NCBI GenBank assembly: GCA_014379405.1
Contig: JACMLU010000023.1
Location: 62,001 to 126,000, forward strand
DNA from: Flavobacterium sp.
GTDB lineage: Bacteria; Bacteroidota; Bacteroidia; Flavobacteriales; Flavobacteriaceae
DNA: 64,000 bases
Direction: 5' to 3'
Below, one piece after another: positions 57,495-64,000 of the stretch. Within the stretch, counting starts at the first letter, position 1. Every line of letters starts with the position of its first letter. The notes below the pieces were generated by a model that searched no databases, was not told where the DNA came from, and was given only the letters and a program-made list of their open reading frames with translations. The translations under genes were made by a program, and so were the position numbers.

Positions 57495-58958
57495 CTATTT
57501 ATTGAGTTGGTTTAGTAATTCTGTTATTGTCTCCATATCATCAAAATGGTAACGCACACCTTGAATTTCTTGATAAGTTTCGTGTCCTTTTCCTGCGATT
57601 AGAATAATATCGTTAGGCTGAGCCAATTGACAAGCCGTTTTTATGGCTTGCTTTCTATCAGTAATTGACAGTGATTTTTTAAAATTTTGAGGGGCCACAC
57701 CTTGTTCCATTTCAAGAATAATAACTTCTGGATCTTCATTTCTTGGATTGTCAGAAGTAAGTATAACTTTATCACTCAATTCCGTAGCAATTCCTGCCAT
57801 AATTGGTCGTTTGGCTTTATCTCGATTCCCACCACAACCTACAACTGTAATCAATTGTTCGTTTTTGGTGCGGATATCATTTATGGTTTTTAGCACATTT
57901 TCCAATGCGTCTGGCGTGTGGGCATAATCTACAATTGCGGTAATATTCGAACTAGAAACAATGAATTGAAAACGTCCCGAAACACTTTCTAAATCAGATA
58001 ACAATCTAAGCACTTCCAAACTTTCCATTCCTAATTCAACAGCCGTTCCGTAAATCGCCAATAGATTATACGCATTGAAAGTTCCAATCAATTTTACCCA
58101 AACTTCATTACCATTTATTTTCAACAACAAACCTGACAATTGATTTTCGAGTATTTGTGCTTTGTAATCAGAATAAGATTTTAAGGCATAAGTCAGTTTT
58201 TTGGCCATGGTGTTTTGCAACATTACTGAACCATTTTTATCATCGATATTGGATAAAGCAAAAGCCGTTTTTGGTAAATTGTCGAAAAACGATTTTTTTA
58301 CATCACGGTATTCTGCAAATGTTGGGTGATAATCCAAATGATCGTGGGACAAATTGGTAAAAACACCTCCTACAAAATGCAAAGCTTCAGTACGTTTTTG
58401 ATGAATCCCATGCGAACTCACTTCCATAAAACAGTATTCCACTCCAGCATCTACCATTTCCTTCAAATAATGATTAATGGTTATGGAATCTGGTGTTGTA
58501 TGTGTCGCTTTGTATTCGATGTCGTCAACTAGGATTTTCACCGTGGACAATAATCCTACTTTGAAACCTGCTTTTTTGTACAATTGATATAACAAAGAAG
58601 CAATTGTCGTTTTACCGTTTGTTCCAGTAATTCCAACTAATTTCAATTTTGCAGAAGGATTCCCAAAATAATTGGCAGCCATAAAAGCCAAGGCTTTATT
58701 GGTGTCTTTCACTTGAATATAAGTAATTCCACTAGCCAATATTTCTGGAAAAGTATCGCAAACGATGGCAACAGCTCCCAAATTAATTGATTTCTCAATA
58801 TAATCGTGCCCGTTTGAAATGGTACCACGAATGGCCACAAAAACATCATTTGCCTCAATATTTCTGGAATCGAAATCCATTTTATTGATAGCAATATCTG
58901 TCGAACCTTTTACGGCTTCGATAGCGACTTTGTATATTATTTCTTTTAGAACAATCAC
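57495..58958 (-). CDS. murE: UDP-MurNAc-tripeptide synthetase MurE
   Basis: A 487-residue Mur ligase with [15 protein letters not shown] (112-118 P-loop), [20 protein letters not shown], and the C-terminal DNPRNEDP, the motif diagnostic for meso-diaminopimelate specificity. It overlaps ftsI by 4 bases. Confidence 0.97.
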   Translation of the reverse strand: MIVLKEIIYKVAIEAVKGSTDIAINKMDFDSRNIEANDVFVAIRGTISNGHDYIEKSINLGAVAIVCDTFPEILASGITYIQVKDTNKALAFMAANYFGNPSAKLKLVGITGTNGKTTIASLLYQLYKKAGFKVGLLSTVKILVDDIEYKATHTTPDSITINHYLKEMVDAGVEYCFMEVSSHGIHQKRTEALHFVGGVFTNLSHDHLDYHPTFAEYRDVKKSFFDNLPKTAFALSNIDDKNGSVMLQNTMAKKLTYALKSYSDYKAQILENQLSGLLLKINGNEVWVKLIGTFNAYNLLAIYGTAVELGMESLEVLRLLSDLESVSGRFQFIVSSSNITAIVDYAHTPDALENVLKTINDIRTKNEQLITVVGCGGNRDKAKRPIMAGIATELSDKVILTSDNPRNEDPEVIILEMEQGVAPQNFKKSLSITDRKQAIKTACQLAQPNDIILIAGKGHETYQEIQGVRYHFDDMETITELLNQLNK

Positions 58959-60958
58959 GATAATTCTAATGTTATGGTTGTGTTTTTATCTAAATTTTCT
59001 CCCGGCAGAATGGATTGTTTTTTTACTTTTCCAACGCCTATTACTTTTACTCTAACTCCAAGATTTCCCAAGAGGGCAACGGCATCCATTCCTGACATAC
59101 CTTTAAGATTTGGCACTAACGTGTCTTTTTTCTCTGATTTTTTAAAATAAGTATCGTAATTTGCTTCTTGTTTTTTTACAATTCTATTAATGTTTTTTAT
59201 CTCATTGGTAGAAGGCGCATCGGTAAAAATCTTTTGTGCAATTCTTTTAAATACTGGCCCTGCAACACCAGCACCATAATAATCATTGTTTGCCGTGCTT
59301 GGTTTATGTACCACCACAATACAAGAATACCTAGGGTTTTTGGCTGGAAAATATCCCACGAATGAAGAAGCATAATACATACCTTCTTTCCCTGCTCTGT
59401 GATAATTAACTTGAGCTGTTCCTGTTTTTCCTGCCATCGAAAAATCTTTAGAATAAAGTTTCGCTGCTGTTCCTTTTTTGACCACATTTTCAAGAATTGC
59501 TTGCAATTTCAAAATGGTTTCTTGGGAGCATATTTTTTGGTTTATTACTTCGGTATTGTATTTTTTGATGGTTCTGTTCCATTCTTTAATTTCGGATACA
59601 AATTGTGGTTTTACCATCACGCCGTTATTCGCAACAGCATTATAATAGGTCAACGTTTGCAATGGTGTAATCGAAACTCCATAACCAAAAGCCATCCATG
59701 GCAGCGAAATATTAGACCAGTTTTTATCACTTGGTTGCGGCACAAAAGGTTTTCCTTCTCCTTTTATTGGCAGTCCCAAAGGTTTATTCAATCCGTATTT
59801 ATTGACGTGATTCACAAATTCTTCTGGGTTGTTTTTATAGTTGTTATAAACCGCCTGAACCATTACCGTGTTGGACGACAATTCAAATCCACGAGCCAAG
59901 GAAATTTTCCCATAACCACCTTCGTGAGAATCTCGAACCGATTTTCCCGAGTATTTAATTACTCCTCCGTGACTGTCAAAAACAGCACTGGTATCGATTT
60001 TTTTATCATCTAGCAACACCATCAAATCAACTAATTTGTAGGTTGAACCTGGCTCGTGAGATTCGGCAACTGCATAATTTGTGGTTTCATAATAAGACCC
60101 ATCTGCTGCTTTTCCTAAGTTTGAAATGGCTTTTATTTGTCCAGTTTTGGTTTCCATAACCACTACACAACCGTGATCGGCATCGTAATCGGTCAATTGT
60201 TTCAACAAGGCGTGATGTGCAATATCCTGAATAAAAACATCAATTGTTGAAATAACATCGTAACCATCCTGTGGATCAACTTCATTTACATCACGAATAG
60301 GTTTCCATTGTCCTTTTGCAATTTTTTGTTTTAAAATTTTACCGTCTTTTCCGTTAAGATATTTACTAAATGCCCATTCAATTCCTTTACCATCTGATGT
60401 TCCATTTGAATTTTTTCTTTCGTAACCAATTGTTCTTTCGGCAATTTTTCCAATTGGGTGTTCTCTTACTGTTTCTTGCTCAACAATAATTCCTCCTTTG
60501 TAAGCACCAAGATTAAACATTGGAAAGCCTTTAATTTTCATATAGTCAGTATAACTCAAATTGCGAGCTACTAGAAAATATCGATTTTTATTTGCTCTGG
60601 CTTTTCGAAATTCATTCAAAAAAACACCACTTGGTTTCCCTAGAAGTATCGATAAGGAATCTGACAAAGGTTTTACATTTTTTTCGAATGCTTCGGCTTT
60701 TGGAGCAACAGCATCAAACCTAATTTCATAATTAGGAATCGAAGTGGCCAACAAACTCCCATCGGCAGAATAGATATTTCCTTTATTGGCAGGAATGACG
60801 AAGTTTTTAACTGTTCTTTCTTTGGCCAATTTTCGATAATAATCTCCTTCAACCCATTGTATATTGGTCAATTTTACGGCAATCGCAACTGCCATCAAGA
60901 ATATGACGATAGCGACCAGATAAATTCTGTAGGATATATTTTTATCTTCTACTGCCAT
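58955..60958 (-). CDS. ftsI: Division-specific transpeptidase FtsI/PBP3 with PASTA domain
   Basis: A class B penicillin-binding protein of 667 residues: membrane anchor (about 10-29), PBP dimerisation domain (about 50-215), and transpeptidase with STYK (S305), SSN (361-363) and KTG (511-513). A single PASTA domain (about 612-667, LVPNLKGMSGMDAVALLGNL) ends the protein, as in other Bacteroidota. It cross-links septal peptidoglycan with FtsW. Confidence 0.96.
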   Translation of the reverse strand: MAVEDKNISYRIYLVAIVIFLMAVAIAVKLTNIQWVEGDYYRKLAKERTVKNFVIPANKGNIYSADGSLLATSIPNYEIRFDAVAPKAEAFEKNVKPLSDSLSILLGKPSGVFLNEFRKARANKNRYFLVARNLSYTDYMKIKGFPMFNLGAYKGGIIVEQETVREHPIGKIAERTIGYERKNSNGTSDGKGIEWAFSKYLNGKDGKILKQKIAKGQWKPIRDVNEVDPQDGYDVISTIDVFIQDIAHHALLKQLTDYDADHGCVVVMETKTGQIKAISNLGKAADGSYYETTNYAVAESHEPGSTYKLVDLMVLLDDKKIDTSAVFDSHGGVIKYSGKSVRDSHEGGYGKISLARGFELSSNTVMVQAVYNNYKNNPEEFVNHVNKYGLNKPLGLPIKGEGKPFVPQPSDKNWSNISLPWMAFGYGVSITPLQTLTYYNAVANNGVMVKPQFVSEIKEWNRTIKKYNTEVINQKICSQETILKLQAILENVVKKGTAAKLYSKDFSMAGKTGTAQVNYHRAGKEGMYYASSFVGYFPAKNPRYSCIVVVHKPSTANNDYYGAGVAGPVFKRIAQKIFTDAPSTNEIKNINRIVKKQEANYDTYFKKSEKKDTLVPNLKGMSGMDAVALLGNLGVRVKVIGVGKVKKQSILPGENLDKNTTITLELS

Positions 60959-61296
60959 AATTTTTGGAGAAAACTTTTTTCTACTGGTTTTTTGACTTTT
61001 ATTTTTGTTGGTGGAACTGTTGATGGAAAAATTTCTTTTTCTACCATTTTTTCAGAAACAGTAGATTCCATTTTCAATTTCATTAATTCCGAACGTCTGT
61101 CCACAAATTCCGAACGTAGTTCTTTTACTTCATTTGTCAATTCGTTGATCTTGAACACTTTTTGCTCAAAACTTTGGGTATTGGCAATCATTATAATGGC
61201 TAAACCAATCAGAAAAACAATGAAACGCCAATTCTTCATTGAGTCATCTTCAATGAGAAATCGCGCTTTCAATATGCCATATACTCCGTTTTTCAT
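60949..61296 (-). CDS. ftsL: FtsL-like division protein
   Basis: A 115-residue bitopic protein with one membrane helix (about 24-41, FIVFLIGLAIIMIANT) followed by a coiled coil (FKINELTNEVKELRSEFVDR). Topology and position between rsmH and ftsI identify it, since FtsL sequence is poorly conserved. It overlaps ftsI by 10 bases. Confidence 0.85.
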   Translation of the reverse strand: MKNGVYGILKARFLIEDDSMKNWRFIVFLIGLAIIMIANTQSFEQKVFKINELTNEVKELRSEFVDRRSELMKLKMESTVSEKMVEKEIFPSTVPPTKIKVKKPVEKSFLQKLWQ

Positions 61297-61312
61297 TATT
61301 TCTGTTGACTAA

Positions 61313-62221
61313 TTATATCTTTTCGGCAATCCTTAATTTTGCACTCCTAGCTCTATTGTTGATTTTGATTTCATCATTATCCGGAACAATTAGTTTTCCA
61401 ATAGTTTTGAATGGAACTGAAAAATTTCCAAAAAAGTCACGTTCTGGCTCTCCTTCGAACATACCATTTTTGATAAATCTTTTTACTAATCGGTCTTCCA
61501 ATGAATGATAAGAAATCACGCTTAATCTTCCACCTGGATTCAAAACTTCTAATGATTGCTCTATAAATTCTTTCAAAACATCCATTTCTTGGTTGACTTC
61601 AATACGAATGGCTTGATAAATCTGGGCTAATATTTTATTCCGAACTCTTTCTGGTAAGTATTTCGCCAAAACTTCTTTCAATTCGTCAGTTGTTTTGATT
61701 GGTTGATGCTCTCTAGCTTCTATAATTGTTCTGGACAAAGCAGGCGCATTTTTTAATTCGCCATAATCCAAAAACACTCTTCTCAAATTCGCATCATCAT
61801 ATTCATTGACCACTCTATAAGCATTCAAATCATTTTTCTGACTCATTCGCATATCCAATTCAGCATCAAAACGTGTGGAAAAACCTCTTTCGGCCACATC
61901 AAATTGATGGGATGAAACACCTAAATCAGCCAAAATCCCATCGACACTTTTCACTCCATAAAAACGCAAAAACCTTTTTATAAACCTGAAATTCTCATTG
62001 ATAAGCGTAAATCTCTCGTCCGGCAAAGCATTCGCCAAAGCATCTTCATCTTGGTCGAAAGCAAACAATTTTCCGTTTGGACCCAATCGGCTCAAAATTT
62101 CTTTTGAATGTCCTCCGCCGCCAAAGGTCACGTCAACATATATACCGTCAGGCTTGATATTCAAACCATCCACAGTAGGATGCAATAAAACCGGATTATG
62201 ATATTCCATTGTCGCCGTCAT
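61313..62221 (-). CDS. rsmH: 16S rRNA m4C1402 methyltransferase RsmH (MraW)
   Basis: A 302-residue SAM-dependent enzyme with EYHNPVLLHPTVDGLNI, VDVTFGGGGHSKEIL (SAM site), GILADLGVSSHQFD, and SYHSLEDRLVKRF. It methylates N4 of C1402 in the ribosomal decoding centre. The start at 62221 overlaps mraZ by 26 bases; an internal ATG at 62209 is an alternative. Confidence 0.96.
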   Translation of the reverse strand: MTATMEYHNPVLLHPTVDGLNIKPDGIYVDVTFGGGGHSKEILSRLGPNGKLFAFDQDEDALANALPDERFTLINENFRFIKRFLRFYGVKSVDGILADLGVSSHQFDVAERGFSTRFDAELDMRMSQKNDLNAYRVVNEYDDANLRRVFLDYGELKNAPALSRTIIEAREHQPIKTTDELKEVLAKYLPERVRNKILAQIYQAIRIEVNQEMDVLKEFIEQSLEVLNPGGRLSVISYHSLEDRLVKRFIKNGMFEGEPERDFFGNFSVPFKTIGKLIVPDNDEIKINNRARSAKLRIAEKI

Positions 62222-62669
62222 TTAGGTTACCCATTACATCTTCGGCCAAATCAGCAAAATCGATATCCTGACCGTCTATTGATTTTTCATATAAATCTTT
62301 ATCCCAAATCTCCACAATATTCACTGCCGATGAAAACACGACATCTTTGGCAATACTGGCAAAACTCACTAAATCCTTGGGAACCAACAATCGTCCTAAA
62401 GCATCTATTTCAACCACCTTCACGCCTGCTGTAAAGCGACGAATGAAGTCATTGTTTTTCTTCACGAATCGATTGAGCTTGTTGATTTTTTCCATCATCA
62501 AATTCCATTCTTCCATTGGATACAATTCCAAACACGGTTGAAAAACGGAACGCTTCAAAACAAACCCGCTTTGAAGTGAAGTAGCCAACTGCTTTTTCAA
62601 AGGCGAAGGCAACAAAACCCTTCCTTTGGCATCGACTTTACATTCATATGTTCCGACAATTGTAGTCAA
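62196..62669 (-). CDS. mraZ: Transcriptional regulator MraZ
   Basis: Two SpoVT/AbrB-type repeats: VGTYECKVDAKGRVLLPSPL and VVEIDALGRLLVPKDLV (157 aa). The best start is a TTG at 62669, because no ATG precedes the conserved VGTYE. MraZ binds repeats in its own promoter and controls the dcw operon; matching repeats are present upstream. Confidence 0.95.
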   Translation of the reverse strand: MTTIVGTYECKVDAKGRVLLPSPLKKQLATSLQSGFVLKRSVFQPCLELYPMEEWNLMMEKINKLNRFVKKNNDFIRRFTAGVKVVEIDALGRLLVPKDLVSFASIAKDVVFSSAVNIVEIWDKDLYEKSIDGQDIDFADLAEDVMGNLNDGDNGIS

Positions 62670-62694
62670 GTGAGATTTATTAAATGTTGATGAG

Positions 62695-62702
62695 CAAAAA
62701 TA
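62695..62702 (-). promoter_or_regulatory. Promoter -7 box of the mraZ/dcw operon
   Basis: The minus strand reads TATTTTTG (TAnnTTTG) 26 bp before the TTG start, with a TTG 16 bp further upstream at about the -33 position, inside the MraZ boxes. Confidence 0.55.
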
Positions 62703-62712
62703 TAAAAATTAT

Positions 62713-62759
62713 TACCACAATTTACCACTATCTCCCACTTTGTTAATAAGTTTTACCAC
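62713..62759 (-). promoter_or_regulatory. MraZ-binding repeats
   Basis: On the minus strand GTGGTA (62718-62713), GTGGTA (62728-62723) and GTGGGA (62738-62733) are spaced exactly 10 bp, with a fourth GTGGTA at 62759-62754. This matches the one-turn-spaced TGGGN/GTGG repeats known for MraZ operators and overlaps the -33 region, so autorepression is expected. Confidence 0.75.
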
Positions 62760-62990
62760 TTTCAAAGCAGAAGCCCTAGTTTTAGGACAATCAAGACGTT
62801 AGCTGTTTTTTTGGCTTGATGTTGAGAAGTATTGAATTAGAGAAAAGATAATCTGACAAAAAGATAAATTTGTCGTTTATAAAGTCAAAATAAAGAAGCG
62901 AAATCGATACCGCTAAACTGCTGTTTTTAACAAAAAAGATTAAAATGCATAAAATTTGATGGCAGGAATTCTTTTTAATTTTTTAAAACC

Positions 62991-62998
62991 TATCTTTG
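62991..62998 (+). promoter_or_regulatory. Promoter -7 box of the hydrolase gene
   Basis: TATCTTTG matches TAnnTTTG 28 bp before the ATG at 63027. Confidence 0.55.
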
Positions 62999-63026
62999 CG
63001 ACAATTGAAAATTTGCGATATAACGT

Positions 63027-63800
63027 ATGGAAAAATACTATAAGAAAGAAGGCAGATATAGCTATTACGAGGCTGGAGAAGGAACTCCTATTGTTGTTTT
63101 ACACGGCTTAATGGGAGGATTAAGCAACTTTGATGCCGTAGCAAGTTATTTTTCTGAAAAAGGGTATAAAATTGTCATCCCGGATTTGCCGATTTACACC
63201 CAAAACATTTTGAAAACCAACGTTAAAGCTTTTGCAAAATACGTGAAGGATTTCATCACTTTCAAAGGTTTTGACAGAGTAATTCTTTTGGGAAATTCAT
63301 TGGGCGGACATATTGCTTTGTACCATACCAAAATGTATCCCGAAAAAGTGGCAGGATTAGTTTTAACTGGAAGTTCAGGACTTTACGAAAGTGCTATGGG
63401 CGATAGTTATCCAAAAAGAGGCGACTACGAATACATTAAGAAAAAAGCTGAAGCCGTGTTTTATGATCCTGCAATGGCAACCAAAGAATTGGTGGACGAA
63501 GTTTATGCATCTGTAAACGACCGAATAAAACTAATCAAAACATTGACTATTGCCAAAAGTGCCATTCGACACAATATGGCAAAAGACCTTCCAAAAATGC
63601 ACGTTCAAACTTGCTTAATTTGGGGAAAAAACGACAATGTCACGCCACCAACCGTAGCCGAAGAATTCAACGAGCTGTTGCCAAATGCCACCTTGTATTG
63701 GATTGACAAATGCGGACACGCCGCCATGATGGAACATCCTCAAGAGTTCAATCGTTTGTTGGAGGATTGGTTGACACATACGCATTTGAAAGCGCATTAG
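63027..63800 (+). CDS. Alpha/beta hydrolase
   Basis: A 257-residue alpha/beta-fold enzyme with oxyanion motif VLHGLMGG, nucleophile elbow GNSLGG (S91), acid in [10 protein letters not shown] and catalytic His in [12 protein letters not shown]. It resembles meta-cleavage-product hydrolase/lysophospholipase-type members. The substrate is unknown. It is commonly encoded between mraZ and engB in Flavobacteria, suggesting a conserved housekeeping role. Confidence 0.9.
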   Translation: MEKYYKKEGRYSYYEAGEGTPIVVLHGLMGGLSNFDAVASYFSEKGYKIVIPDLPIYTQNILKTNVKAFAKYVKDFITFKGFDRVILLGNSLGGHIALYHTKMYPEKVAGLVLTGSSGLYESAMGDSYPKRGDYEYIKKKAEAVFYDPAMATKELVDEVYASVNDRIKLIKTLTIAKSAIRHNMAKDLPKMHVQTCLIWGKNDNVTPPTVAEEFNELLPNATLYWIDKCGHAAMMEHPQEFNRLLEDWLTHTHLKAH

Positions 63801-63831
63801 AATTTTTAGTAAAGAATTTACACTTACAGTC

Positions 63832-64000
63832 ATGAAAATTAATACCGCCGAATTTATTGTCAGCAACTCCGAAGTGGAAAAATGTCCAAAAGATTTTTTG
63901 CCGGAATATGCTTTTATAGGACGGTCAAATGTTGGAAAGTCATCATTAATCAATATGTTGACCAATCACAAAAATTTGGCAAAAACATCTGGAAGACCAG
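63832..64000 (+). CDS. engB: Ribosome biogenesis GTPase EngB/YihA (3' truncated by window edge)
   Basis: The visible 56 residues start [20 protein letters not shown] and contain the P-loop [16 protein letters not shown] and the switch I approach LAKTSGRP, diagnostic of EngB (YsxC/YihA). This TRAFAC GTPase assists large-subunit assembly. The remainder lies outside the window. Confidence 0.93.
   Translation, partial: MKINTAEFIVSNSEVEKCPKDFLPEYAFIGRSNVGKSSLINMLTNHKNLAKTSGRP

Larger units (their letters stand above)
62670..63026. other. Divergent intergenic region mraZ / hydrolase
   Basis: 357 bp without a gene. It holds the mraZ promoter and MraZ boxes at the left and the TATCTTTG box of the rightward hydrolase at 62991-62998. 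I see nothing recognisable in the middle (about 62770-62980). Confidence 0.6.

Overview
The window reads as a chromosomal segment of a low-GC member of the Bacteroidota, most likely Flavobacterium or a close relative. The evidence is a type IX secretion C-terminal sorting domain, promoter elements of the TAnnTTTG type, A-rich ribosome-binding regions instead of strong Shine-Dalgarno sites, and a division/cell-wall (dcw) cluster with the gene order and protein lengths usual for Flavobacteria.

Layout. (1) 1-4,710 is host DNA: the 3' end of a large multidomain type IX-secreted protein and a convergent MtfA/M90-type zinc peptidase. (2) 4,715-45,963 is a 41.2-kb siphovirus-type prophage inserted at the 3' end of a tRNA-Arg(TCG) gene. 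It is bounded by a 17-bp direct repeat (attL 4,715-4,731; attR 45,947-45,963), and its tyrosine integrase lies next to attR. (3) 45,948-64,000 is host DNA again: the tRNA, yqeY, the leftward operon ftsZ-ftsA-ftsQ-murC-murG-ftsW-murD-mraY-murE-ftsI-ftsL-rsmH-mraZ (listed right to left in transcription), then a divergent alpha/beta hydrolase and the start of engB.

Prophage organisation. A short leftward repressor faces a rightward early operon (Cro-like candidate, LuxR-type regulator, large primase/helicase, many small proteins, DUF3127). This runs into an array of four or five tiny single-gene cassettes separated by long imperfect inverted repeats, followed by a short XerC/D-like tyrosine recombinase. 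A 650-bp non-coding region with 51-bp tandem repeats and nine exact copies of an 8-bp motif separates early from late genes. Late genes follow: protease/scaffold, major capsid, head and tail-tube candidates, ParB-methyltransferase fusion, terminase small and large subunits, portal, connectors, baseplate and fibre proteins, a four-gene lysis module, accessory genes bracketed by duplicated terminators, a structured RNA leader, tape measure, two large tail proteins and the integrase.

The most striking observation is 13,814-15,360. Four complete palindromic sites have the polarity, size (about 74-136 nt) and asymmetric 5-nt spacer of integron attC sites. The first bases of each cassette (G|TTA...) are complementary to that same cassette's own 3' end, which is the signature left by excision and insertion of circular cassettes. 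This looks like an integron-type gene-cassette array carried inside a temperate phage, next to a recombinase that lacks an evident IntI-specific insertion. Other items worth checking are the iteron-like region (16,270-16,795), a branched structured RNA (36,698-36,845), a three-times repeated translation-start sequence in the early operon, and accessory genes flanked by identical terminators.
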